In this document: piece after piece, positions 1 to 6,035 of the stretch
How positions within the stretch are numbered: the stretch's first letter is position 1
How the letters are laid out: the number at the start of each line of letters is the position of its first letter
Origin: a virus
Strand: one strand, 5' to 3'
Virus record (IMG/VR): IMGVR_UViG_3300040801_000798
Location: 1-28,780 of that record
Length of the DNA: 28,780 bases
Translations under genes and position numbers: made by a program
Notes under the pieces: model-generated
Database searches by the model: none
What the model was told of the DNA's origin: nothing
Seen by the model: the letters and a program-made list of their open reading frames with translations, nothing else

Positions 1-35
1 ACTCAACCTATTCAACCGAAAGAGGAACCGAAGTA

Positions 36-482
36 ATGTTCACCAACCCCATGAACTACTCGCACGGCGAGACCAAAAGCCAGCGCCTAATCCGGGCTGA
101 AGAGCAACTCGAAGACATCCGCGACCCAAGCCCCGCGCCGGGGTCGGGCTATTGGGATTCACCACTCGTCCTCCCGGACGTTTGGAGCGCGTCGGCACCT
201 AATAAGCGCATCGGACTGACGCTAGGTCTGGCGTTCGATCACTTCGGATCGGCTCAAGCATCTGCCGCCACCTATCCCTTTTCGCGCCTCGCGTTCTACC
301 TATTGAACCGGGGCCTCGGGCGGGAAAAGCTGGGCTCCTGGTTCAAGGTAGGCCGTGTCCAGACCGACGGGGGGAATCCCTATGAGAGGTCTCTGGTGGT
401 CGGCGTGATCATCGACGGGGTCGAGTATCGCGAGGTCGATGGTCTCGTCTTTGAACGTGCCTTGGAAGGGGAACGGCGATGA
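36..482 (+). CDS. Hypothetical early protein, 148 aa
   Basis: I do not recognise this protein. The start ATG is preceded by an AGAGGA ribosome site ten bases upstream, and the stop overlaps the next ATG (ATGA), so translation is probably coupled to the following gene. The N-terminal third is polar and proline-rich. The rest alternates hydrophobic and charged residues, with short strand-like stretches near residues 115-140, and suggests a small soluble domain. There is no signal peptide or membrane segment. Codon use is GC-rich at third positions, like most of the phage. It lies at the left of the early region, where T7 relatives carry poorly conserved host-takeover genes; that role is inference from position only. 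Confidence 0.65.
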   Translation: MFTNPMNYSHGETKSQRLIRAEEQLEDIRDPSPAPGSGYWDSPLVLPDVWSASAPNKRIGLTLGLAFDHFGSAQASAATYPFSRLAFYLLNRGLGREKLGSWFKVGRVQTDGGNPYERSLVVGVIIDGVEYREVDGLVFERALEGERR

Positions 483-1054
483 GTGACCTACCCGTATTTA
501 CACGCAAAGCAGACGAGCATATAGCTCAGCTTGAAGCCCGTGTGGCTGGGTTAGAAGGTAAAAGAAAAGCTCTTCAGCAAACTTGCAAGGGGCTGGAACA
601 AGAACGTCTTGAAGAAGAGACACGTGCCGAAAAAGCCGAAGCCCAAGTGGCTGAGTTGGAGCGCCGCAATGAAGAGTTGGAAGCCAAGCAGCCTATCTGT
701 TCGCAAGCCCGTTTGGAAAAAGCCTTAGACCGCGTGGCTGAGTTGGAAGAGGCTTTGGATTTGTGTCGTAAAGGTAGTGAAATACGCACCCGTGTTGAAG
801 AAACGTTACACGCCCGTGTAACTAAATTGGAAACCCTGCTAAACGAATACAAAGACGCTGAGTTCAGGGCTGTAAAACTGCATGGGGAAGCATTGGCCCG
901 TGTGGCTGAGTTGCAAGCGGAGCAAAAAGAAAACGCTAGTTTTATGCATAAAGTCCATGCTCACATTCTTCATGGCGACGCTGAAGTGGCTTTGCAGTTG
1001 TTTGAAGACCGTGCTTTGAAGCTAAACGCTTATGCAGAGAACAACGATGAGTAA
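479..1054 (+). CDS. Coiled-coil protein with repeated RVAELE heptads
   Basis: This 191-residue protein is almost wholly helical coiled coil. The segment (R/Q)VA(E/G)LE recurs about five times (near residues 21, 56, 84, 140, and as RVTKLE near 111), embedded in Glu/Lys/Arg-rich heptads. The DNA repeats too, as variants of CGTGTGGCTGAGTTGGA. Base use differs from the neighbours: Leu is often TTG, Lys AAA and Glu GAA, whereas adjacent genes favour CTC, AAG and GAG, so the gene may be a recent acquisition. It starts inside the previous stop (ATGA). I know no specific function; a structural or scaffold-like oligomer is possible. The opposite-strand ORF here is a shadow of the repeat. Confidence 0.75.
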   Translation: MSDLPVFTRKADEHIAQLEARVAGLEGKRKALQQTCKGLEQERLEEETRAEKAEAQVAELERRNEELEAKQPICSQARLEKALDRVAELEEALDLCRKGSEIRTRVEETLHARVTKLETLLNEYKDAEFRAVKLHGEALARVAELQAEQKENASFMHKVHAHILHGDAEVALQLFEDRALKLNAYAENNDE

Positions 1055-1265
1055 ACCAAAAGATAGCCGTGGCTATCTCCCGGCGCTAGGAAAGACAGGC
1101 CTAGCTATGCTTCTGGTTGTCGGATACCTAGACCACCACTACCTAGACGGGGCCTCCAAGGTCTGCGTCTACCGATCTGAGGTGGGGCCCTTGTATCACA
1201 CCGTCCCGGCGGACGAGACCTGTCCCGCCTGGATTGAACGGGAGGTGGACCGTGGGGATCGCTGA
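1047..1265 (+). CDS. Small hypothetical protein, possible membrane anchor, 72 aa
   Basis: The ATG at 1047 overlaps the end of the coiled-coil gene (ATGAGTAA) and is preferred over an in-frame ATG five codons upstream, because phage genes here are typically coupled this way. Residues about 14-26 (LGKTGLAMLLVVGY) are hydrophobic and could be a short signal anchor. The remainder is polar, with two cysteines (CVYRSE and TCPAW) that might form a disulphide if exported. No family is recognised. The gene contains a TGAGGTGGGGC stretch (1179-1189) resembling the candidate phage promoter core, treated as chance. Confidence 0.55.
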   Translation: MSKPKDSRGYLPALGKTGLAMLLVVGYLDHHYLDGASKVCVYRSEVGPLYHTVPADETCPAWIEREVDRGDR

Positions 1266-1416
1266 GTTAGAGCGCCGCCTAGAGTACTGGGAGGCCGAGG
1301 TCGAGAAGCGCCGCGAGGACCGCTTAAGGCCCGCCCTAAAGGAGGCCGAGCGTAAGCTCCGGGATTTCGAGGAGCGCCTCAGGGCCATTCGAGGATCGTC
1401 TCGCCGTAATCGGTAG
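1252..1416 (+). CDS. Small charged coiled-coil protein, 54 aa, GTG start
   Basis: A GTG at 1252 has a strong ribosome site (GGAGG at 1241-1245, six bases away) inside the previous gene. An in-frame TTG at 1234 is possible but lacks that spacing. The product is a highly charged amphipathic helix (IAELERRLEYWEAEVEKRRE and onward), ending in a basic tail (RGSSRRNR). It echoes the AELE heptads of the coiled-coil gene upstream, so the two could pair; that is inference. It is the last gene before the sigma70-type promoter of the integration cassette. Function is unknown. Confidence 0.6.
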   Translation: MGIAELERRLEYWEAEVEKRREDRLRPALKEAERKLRDFEERLRAIRGSSRRNR

Positions 1417-1424
1417 TTAGACGG

Positions 1425-1453
1425 TTGTGGCTAAAAACCCGCTGGTCTATAAT
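1425..1453 (+). promoter_or_regulatory. Sigma70-type promoter for the integrase cassette
   Basis: TTGTGG (1425-1430) and a perfect TATAAT (1448-1453) are separated by 17 bases, the optimal spacing for the bacterial housekeeping sigma factor. The -35 is poor, the -10 perfect. Transcription would start near 1460 and run through a hairpin leader into the HTH and integrase genes. No other site in this part of the window looks as good. Confidence 0.6.
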
Positions 1454-1513
1454 CCGCTCGCGCATGCAGGATGCTAGTGAAATGAAAGATGAAGGAGATG
1501 TGGAACACGCAAC

Positions 1514-1559
1514 GAGACGGTCGGCACCTGAGGGAGATAGTACCGTGCCATCCGTTCTC
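1514..1559 (+). promoter_or_regulatory. Leader hairpin upstream of the HTH/integrase genes
   Basis: Two nested stems face each other: GAGACGG (1514-1520) with CCGTTCTC (1552-1559, one bulge), and GGCAC (1523-1527) with GTGCC (1545-1549). The loop contains GAGGGAGA. The structure lies between the promoter and the first ribosome site (GAGAGGAG, 1567-1574). There is no U-tract, so it is not a classical terminator. It could stabilise or gate translation of the leader, or be an operator. Confidence 0.4.
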
Positions 1560-1619
1560 ATCAACTGAGAGGAGTATTCTTATCATGAACACCAAGACCA
1601 TCAATAGGGGAAGTTCAAA

Positions 1620-2015
1620 ATGCAATACACGATCTACCGCAATATCGACTACACCGGACGCAAGGCGCTCTTCAACCTCGTCCCTGGTTTTTGCGGGTCG
1701 CTCTTCCAACTCACGCTCTGCGGGTTTACACTCGAAGTCCATCGTGAGGAAGAAGCTCCAGGAACGCAACATGACCAAGCAAGACTTAAGGAAAGTGCAG
1801 CGGTTTCTGACCAACGTGAGGAGGGCCGAGGGGGACATGTCCGTTCAGCGTCTCCAGGTTCTCATTCAGGGGTACCTGGGGGAGGAGCTCGATCAGACCT
1901 CACTCGTGAAGGGAGCCGATCTTTCACCCTCCGCGACCTCGAAACATATCGCATCGTGGACCAAACTGACGGCGGCAAAAAAGCCGGGACCGGGGTATCT
2001 CGAATCGCGTCCTGA
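1620..2015 (+). CDS. Small ORF at head of integrase cassette; 3' end uncertain
   Basis: ATG at 1620 follows AGGGGA with eight-base spacing. The first ~45 codons (MQYTIYRNIDYTGRKALFNL and onward) have strong C/G third positions like real phage genes, while the overlapping frame reads as Ser/Arg-rich noise there. From about 1771 the situation reverses: the overlapping frame becomes the HTH gene, and this frame turns Gly/Arg/His-rich without a stop until 2015. So either a ~50-residue protein has lost its stop and runs 245 bases into the next gene, or a one-base shift near 1740 changes frame (a TGA is available at 1745-1747 in the third frame). Function unknown. Confidence 0.4.
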   Translation: MQYTIYRNIDYTGRKALFNLVPGFCGSLFQLTLCGFTLEVHREEEAPGTQHDQARLKESAAVSDQREEGRGGHVRSASPGSHSGVPGGGARSDLTREGSRSFTLRDLETYRIVDQTDGGKKAGTGVSRIAS

Positions 2016-2097
2016 TCCGATGAATCTCAAGACTCGGATCATCTCCCTCACCCCGCGAGGTAGGGAAGCAGTCGAGTCTATTTTGGAGCACAGCTAG
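1771..2097 (+). CDS. MarR-like winged-helix DNA-binding protein, 108 aa
   Basis: The N-terminal part looks like a recognition domain: DMSVQRLQVLIQGYLGEELD followed by LVKGADLSPSATSKHIASW, a helix-turn-helix of the type MarR-family proteins use. Then comes a wing (PDPMNLKTRIISLTPRGREA), the classic MarR 'R...LT..G...' signature. MarR proteins act as dimers on palindromic operators. The open frame extends upstream to 1489, but only from ATG 1771 does it look like protein; an AGGA ribosome site lies just upstream. It sits nine bases before the integrase with its own strong GGAGG between them. By context it may regulate the integrase or lysogeny; no operator was proven. Confidence 0.7.
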   Translation: MTKQDLRKVQRFLTNVRRAEGDMSVQRLQVLIQGYLGEELDQTSLVKGADLSPSATSKHIASWTKLTAAKKPGPGYLESRPDPMNLKTRIISLTPRGREAVESILEHS

Positions 2098-2105
2098 GAG
2101 GCATC

Positions 2106-3119
2106 ATGAAGCTCAAGAAGAGAGGTAAGACCTACATCCTCGACGGCTACATAAACGGCCAGAGGATACGCATATCGACGGGGTGCCAGGACCTAGGGGA
2201 GGCCAAAGCGGTCGCCCCTGGGCTCTGGGCCCAGGCCATGACGGAGAGCATCGAAAAGAGCGGGACCGGATTGACTCTGGCTAATGCTTTCCAGCGGTTG
2301 ATGGATGAGGAATGGAGCAAGCAGCGGGATGTCCACCACACCCAAGCGAGGATCGATGAGATCACGGAGATTCTCGGCCCGAAGACGCGACTGGTGGACA
2401 TCGACCGAGCCGCCCTCGTGCGTCTCCAGGAAGAGCTCCGGAAGAAGACGGGGCGCAACGTCAACAAGCCCGCCTCGCCGGCGACCGTGAATCGGAAGAT
2501 GGCCGTGATCCAACGGTTACTCCGGGTTGCCTGTGAGGAATGGGAGGAGCTCTCCTCTGTTCCCAAGGTGCGCCCCCTAAAGACCCCGAAGACCAAGATG
2601 CGGGGCATCACTACGGCTGAGATGCGGACGCTTATGAAGCTCGTCCCCGCGGACGCCGCTCAGGTCTTCAAGTTCCTCATCGAGACCGGTCTGCGGGTAG
2701 GGGAGTGGGACCAACTCTCGTGGTCAGCTATCGATTTCGAGGAGAACGTGATCCGCCTTGATCCCACTCAGATGGACATCAAGACGCACTCAGAGCGTAC
2801 CCTACCGATGACCCAAAGCACGAGAGATATGCTCTTAGAGAGGCGCTCGCGGGGTCTCACGGCACCGTTCTCGGACGTTGGTCGGGACTACATCTGGTAT
2901 CACTTCAAGAAAGCCCGCAAAGCGATGGGCCTCGAGGGTGACCGGGGGTTCGTCCTGCATGCTCTTCGGCACACCACCGCCACACGTCTCATCGACAAAG
3001 GCGTACCGACCTCGACCGTTCAGAAGTGGCTCGGCCATTCGTCGATCACCACGACTGAGCGATACATCCAACAGTCAGACAAGGAGCTCCACAAATATGC
3101 CAAGCTCGTAGAGGTGTGA
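2106..3119 (+). CDS. int: Tyrosine-type integrase
   Basis: A 337-residue site-specific recombinase of the lambda integrase superfamily that would insert phage DNA into the host chromosome. Residues ~1-45 form an arm-type DNA-binding domain (three strands, GYINGQRIRISTG). Residues ~55-155 are the core-binding SAM-like domain (TVNRKMAVIQRLLRVA). The catalytic domain shows R197 (TGLRVGEW), the beta-hairpin K226, H285 and R288 (LHALRHTTATRL), H311 (WLGHSS) and the nucleophile Y320 (TTERYIQ), so the active site is complete. It starts after an AGGAGG site. The attP described below begins within 140 bases of its stop, the usual int-attP arrangement. Integrases in T7-like phages are known in cyanophages and pelagiphages but are unusual. 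Confidence 0.95.
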   Translation: MKLKKRGKTYILDGYINGQRIRISTGCQDLGEAKAVAPGLWAQAMTESIEKSGTGLTLANAFQRLMDEEWSKQRDVHHTQARIDEITEILGPKTRLVDIDRAALVRLQEELRKKTGRNVNKPASPATVNRKMAVIQRLLRVACEEWEELSSVPKVRPLKTPKTKMRGITTAEMRTLMKLVPADAAQVFKFLIETGLRVGEWDQLSWSAIDFEENVIRLDPTQMDIKTHSERTLPMTQSTRDMLLERRSRGLTAPFSDVGRDYIWYHFKKARKAMGLEGDRGFVLHALRHTTATRLIDKGVPTSTVQKWLGHSSITTTERYIQQSDKELHKYAKLVEV

Positions 3120-3209
3120 CCCCAGGCGTGGTCACATCGCACTCGCGGCATGCGTGACCAAACGTGTGCCCAAATGTGACCAGCCGTGACCTGATTAGGT
3201 CACACCCGA

Positions 3210-3342
3210 GACGTAAGGTGTTGTTTTATATAGGGTAATCGCCCTCTCAAGGGATTCGTAATGCGTAGGTCGTCTGTTCGAATCAGACTGTCGGCACCAC
3301 TACCTACCCTCCGAATCTCCTTCTAAGACAACACCTTACGTC
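3210..3342. repeat. 18-nt inverted repeat bracketing the attP core
   Basis: GACGTAAGGTGTTGTTTT (3210-3227) matches the reverse complement of 3325-3342 (AAGACAACACCTTACGTC) at 17 of 18 positions. The inner gaps to the tRNA-like core are 26 and 25 bases, so the arrangement is nearly symmetric. This is what paired integrase arm sites or an accessory-protein site would look like. The rest of the 3120-3499 stretch holds no gene. Confidence 0.75.
3254..3299 (+). other. attP core: 3' half of a tRNA-Thr(CGU) gene
   Basis: The segment reads as the tRNA from position 31 of the anticodon arm to the CCA end: anticodon loop TTCGTAA (anticodon CGT), 3' stem TGCGT, variable loop AGGTC, T-arm GTCTG-TTCGAAT-CAGAC, acceptor strand TGTCGGC, discriminator A, then CCA. 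It closely resembles E. coli tRNA-Thr(CGU) from memory. The 5' half is absent: the bases before it (GGG) cannot pair with the 3' anticodon stem, and no GCCGACA acceptor strand lies upstream. So it is not a functional tRNA but the identity block through which integration would rebuild the host gene. Confidence 0.85.
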
Positions 3343-3425
3343 ATTCCCTGGGCCCACTTTCCGGGCCGAAACCAATTCCATTAGGACCGAACGCGACCAA
3401 ACCTGTGACCACCTTAAGGCATTGA

Positions 3426-3439
3426 TTTCCATACGGAAA
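3426..3439. promoter_or_regulatory. Palindrome copy 1 (TTTCCATACGGAAA)
   Basis: A 14-nt near-perfect palindrome that recurs after the RNA polymerase gene at 5951-5964. It lies 32 bases upstream of the first TAGGTGGGGC element. A dimeric repressor or activator site is the natural reading; the protein is unknown, and the MarR-like product of this phage is one candidate. Confidence 0.5.
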
Positions 3440-3471
3440 CAATGAATGCGGGTGCCCAAAGCAACTTAAGT

Positions 3472-3494
3472 GCCCTGCATTAGGTGGGGCTTAC
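3472..3494 (+). promoter_or_regulatory. Candidate phage RNA polymerase promoter, copy 1
   Basis: GCCCTGCATTAGGTGGGGC followed by TTAC, shared with the site at 5981-6005 and, for its core TAGGTGGGGC, with the site at 15971-15981. It lies just upstream of the polymerase gene. Recurrence in intergenic positions of one orientation is what a T7-type promoter set looks like, with initiation plausibly at the AGG or GGGG. GCCC and GGGC can also pair as a short RNA hairpin, so an RNA element is an alternative. Confidence 0.5.
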
Positions 3495-3520
3495 CGTAGA
3501 TGACAATGGAGATCACCACT

Positions 3521-5947
3521 ATGAGTGAAGAACGTCAGCTAGAACAAGAGAAAGAGTCCGTCACCCTTGGGGCTCTCAAGTACGAGAAGAGTCTCAAGTA
3601 CCACGACAGAAACAACACGCTGGATCAGACCGCACCGGCCCGTCAGTTGATGCGCCACGCTATCGACGAGGTATCGGAGGCCATCGAGCTCGACCGTAAC
3701 CGGAAGCGCCGGGGGCGGGGACGCACGTACCTCCCTCTCGTGGAGACCATCGAGTCCGACGTTCTCGCGGCGCATGCACTCCGGGCTCTGCTCGCTAAGC
3801 TCGTCCAACTCCCGACACACACGGCGGTCTGCGCCACGTTGGGCAAGGCCCTCGTTGAGGAGCTCAACTGGCGGAAGTTCTACGACCAGGACCGCGTCCA
3901 CCACGATACGACCCAGACGATCAGCAAGAAGTCCACGGGGTACCGCCGAGTCCGGGCGATGCGGAAGATGTTCTCCCGCGCCCACATCACGCCGGTCACC
4001 TGGACCAACGAGGAGCAGGTCCGGGTGGGCCATTGGCTAATCGAGATTGTCATCGCCGTCACGGGATGGGGCGTCTTCGGTAAGCGCCGCGTCGGGAAGA
4101 ACAAGACGGAGCGGGTGATCAACCCGACCCAAGACTTCCTTTCATGGGTAGAGGACGCACACACGCAGCTTGCTTCACTCAATCCCGTCCGCCTTCCGAT
4201 GGTCTGCAAACCTCTGCCGTGGACCTCCCCGACCGAGGGCGGCTACCTCACGGACCTCGGCGGCGAGGTGAGCATCGTCAAGTCCTATAACCGGGGGTAC
4301 CTCGAGTCCCTCGAGCAGGTAGACATGCCGGAGGTGTACGAGGCGCTCAATGCCATCCAAGACACGCCCTGGGAGATCAACGAGTTCGTTCTCGATGTCG
4401 CCCAGAAGATGTGGGAGGAGGGGATTGCGGTCGGCCCTCGGGGCTCTGAGTCCATGCCTAGCCGCCGGCCCTTCGAGGTGTCCGCCTTCCCTGCTCAATG
4501 GGAGGGCAAGGTAGACGAGTGGAAGAAGGAAGACGAGGAAGGCTACCGGAGGTGGTGCAAACGTGCCGCCCAGGTACACCGGGAGAACGCCCGTCTCTTC
4601 TCGAAGCGTCTGTCTTGCGGTACCAAGCTGAGTCTCGCCGAGAGGTACCGGGGGGATACGATCTACTTCCCGCACCAGATGGACTTTCGGGGACGCGTTT
4701 ACCCCATCCCGGCGCACCTCAACCCGCAGGGGGACGACCTCGCGAAGGCGCTCCTCCAGTTCGCCCAAGGTAAGCCACTCACCGCTGACGGGGTGCCCTG
4801 GCTTATGGTCCACGTAGCGAACTGCTTCGGTGTGGACAAGGTCAGCTTCGAAGAGCGCATCGCTTGGACGGAGACTCATCTTGAGGCCCTCATCGATTCC
4901 GGCTTTGATCCGGTGGACGGGGAACGCTTCTGGATGACGGCGGATGACCCGTTCTTGGCGCTCGCCGCTTGCAGGGAGCTCGCTGGGTGGTCGATTGCCG
5001 GGGATAACTACGTCTCAAAGATTCCAATCAGCATGGATGGCTCCTGCAATGGGCTCCAGAACTTCTCTGCCATGCTCAAGGATGAAGTGGGAGGCCGTGC
5101 CACCAACCTCGTACCTTTGGACAAACCTGCGGACGTCTACCAGGAGGTGGCGGACATCGTCGCTAAGAAGATCCGCGCCAAGGCGGAAGCAGGAGAGCCC
5201 GAGGCCATCGGTCTCGACGGGTACATCTCCCGGTCACTCGTGAAGCAGCCTGTCATGACCCAGCCGTACGGTGCCACCATCGCCGGCATGCGTCAGCAAC
5301 TCTTGGACGCCCTCCGCAAGTCCGACCTTCTGGAGACCGTAGTGGGTTCCCAGAGGTCGTGGCATGTGGGAGGCTACCTTGGGTTTATCGTTCACGAGTC
5401 CATCGGCGAGGTGGTGATCGCTGCTCGACAAGCAATGGACTGGCTCCAAGAGACGGCCCAGATCGTGGCATCCGAGGAGTACCCGCTCCGGTGGACTACG
5501 CCGGTGGGCCTTCCGGTGCTCCAAGAGTACAAGCGGTTCGACGCCAAGCGGATGATCATCTACATCCAGGGGCAGCGAAGCGAGATGTACACCCGGATCG
5601 AGGGCAAGAAGCTGGACCGCAACCGGATGCGCCAGGGCATCAGTCCGAACCTCATCCACTCTTTCGACGCGGCCCATATGATGAAGACCACCAACCTCGC
5701 CAAAGCCAATGGGATCGAGTCCTTTGCCATGATCCACGACAGCTTTGGCACCCATGCATGCGACACCCCGCTGTTGCATCAATGCATCCGCGAGTCTTTC
5801 GTAGAGATGTATCGGCCCAACCTCCTGGCCCAGTTCAAGGAGCAGCTTGAGAGCCAGATTCCCGAGGACATCGAGCTCCCTGAGCTCCCTCCCGAAGGTA
5901 CGCTGGACCTCGATCAGGTCAAGGAATCACGCTATTTCTTTGCCTGA
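3521..5947 (+). CDS. 1: T7-type single-subunit DNA-directed RNA polymerase
   Basis: Transcribes the phage's middle and late genes from phage-specific promoters. The start chosen is ATG 3521, with GGAG nine bases upstream; ATGs at 3500 and 3506 are in frame but lack a site. Counting from 3521 (808 aa; T7 is 883), DFRGRVYP carries R392 (T7 R425). SMDGSCNGLQNFSAM carries the first catalytic aspartate, D506 (T7 D537). K575 and Y583 match T7 K631 and Y639 with the same spacing. IHDSFGT has H739 and D740 (T7 H811, D812). The C-terminus ends in FFA, like the T7 FA foot that contacts the active site. The N-terminal 300 residues, which hold promoter-recognition parts in T7, are divergent. It is flanked by matching palindromes and candidate promoters. 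Confidence 0.98.
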   Translation: MSEERQLEQEKESVTLGALKYEKSLKYHDRNNTLDQTAPARQLMRHAIDEVSEAIELDRNRKRRGRGRTYLPLVETIESDVLAAHALRALLAKLVQLPTHTAVCATLGKALVEELNWRKFYDQDRVHHDTTQTISKKSTGYRRVRAMRKMFSRAHITPVTWTNEEQVRVGHWLIEIVIAVTGWGVFGKRRVGKNKTERVINPTQDFLSWVEDAHTQLASLNPVRLPMVCKPLPWTSPTEGGYLTDLGGEVSIVKSYNRGYLESLEQVDMPEVYEALNAIQDTPWEINEFVLDVAQKMWEEGIAVGPRGSESMPSRRPFEVSAFPAQWEGKVDEWKKEDEEGYRRWCKRAAQVHRENARLFSKRLSCGTKLSLAERYRGDTIYFPHQMDFRGRVYPIPAHLNPQGDDLAKALLQFAQGKPLTADGVPWLMVHVANCFGVDKVSFEERIAWTETHLEALIDSGFDPVDGERFWMTADDPFLALAACRELAGWSIAGDNYVSKIPISMDGSCNGLQNFSAMLKDEVGGRATNLVPLDKPADVYQEVADIVAKKIRAKAEAGEPEAIGLDGYISRSLVKQPVMTQPYGATIAGMRQQLLDALRKSDLLETVVGSQRSWHVGGYLGFIVHESIGEVVIAARQAMDWLQETAQIVASEEYPLRWTTPVGLPVLQEYKRFDAKRMIIYIQGQRSEMYTRIEGKKLDRNRMRQGISPNLIHSFDAAHMMKTTNLAKANGIESFAMIHDSFGTHACDTPLLHQCIRESFVEMYRPNLLAQFKEQLESQIPEDIELPELPPEGTLDLDQVKESRYFFA

Positions 5948-5950
5948 AGG

Positions 5951-5964
5951 TTTCCATATGGAAA
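5951..5964. promoter_or_regulatory. Palindrome copy 2 (TTTCCATATGGAAA)
   Basis: A perfect 14-nt palindrome four bases after the polymerase stop, differing from the copy at 3426-3439 by one base. It lies 16 bases before the second TAGGTGGGGC element. Having the pair of palindrome plus promoter-like element on both sides of the polymerase gene argues for a shared control protein or a duplicated regulatory cassette. Confidence 0.5.
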
Positions 5965-5980
5965 TCAAAGAGATATGGAA

Positions 5981-6005
5981 GCCCTGCCTTTTAGGTGGGG
6001 CTAAC
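5981..6005 (+). promoter_or_regulatory. Candidate phage RNA polymerase promoter, copy 2
   Basis: GCCCTGCCTTTTAGGTGGGG followed by CTAAC, two bases longer in the spacer than the 3472 copy. It is placed directly before the ssDNA-binding protein gene, where T7 relatives switch to phage-polymerase transcription of the replication genes. AGCCC and GGGCT could form a five-pair hairpin across it, so an RNA role cannot be excluded. Confidence 0.55.
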
Positions 6006-6035
6006 TGAACAACAACCCACAACGAGGAGGCCCGT

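Larger units (their letters stand above)
3115..3410 (+). repeat. YGTGACC repeats, candidate integrase arm sites
   Basis: The heptamer TGTGACC or CGTGACC occurs at 3115, 3153, 3175, 3185 and 3404 on the + strand, and as GGTCACA at 3130 and 3198. Two copies share a longer unit: CGTGACCAAACGTGTG (3153-3168) and CGCGACCAAACCTGTG (3392-3407), one on each side of the attachment core. GTGACCT-gatt-AGGTCAC (3186-3203) is a perfect hairpin. Short direct repeats flanking a core are typical arm-type integrase or accessory-factor sites. The hairpin could also end integrase transcripts, though no U-tract follows. Confidence 0.55.

Noticed and set aside
539-915. CRISPR-like repeats in the early region
   Set aside because: The repeats are in frame inside a coding gene, encode RVAELE heptads, and have no regular spacers.
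1179-1189. TGAGGTGGGGC as a fourth promoter element
   Set aside because: It matches the core only partly (TGAGG for TTAGG), lies inside a gene and lacks the shared upstream block.
1489-1770. N-terminal extension of the HTH protein from ATG 1489 or 1585
   Set aside because: The extension is Ser/Thr/Arg-rich with poor third-position bias, and 1489 lacks a ribosome site; 1585 has one, so a short leader peptide remains possible but was not called as a gene.
3230-3299. A complete tRNA-Thr gene
   Set aside because: Only the 3' half folds. The 5' acceptor strand (GCCGACA), the D-arm and the 5' anticodon stem are missing, so it is an attachment core.
4175-4879. 234-codon minus-strand frame in the RNA polymerase gene
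   Set aside because: Fully inside a gene with conserved catalytic motifs, and no start signal; a shadow.
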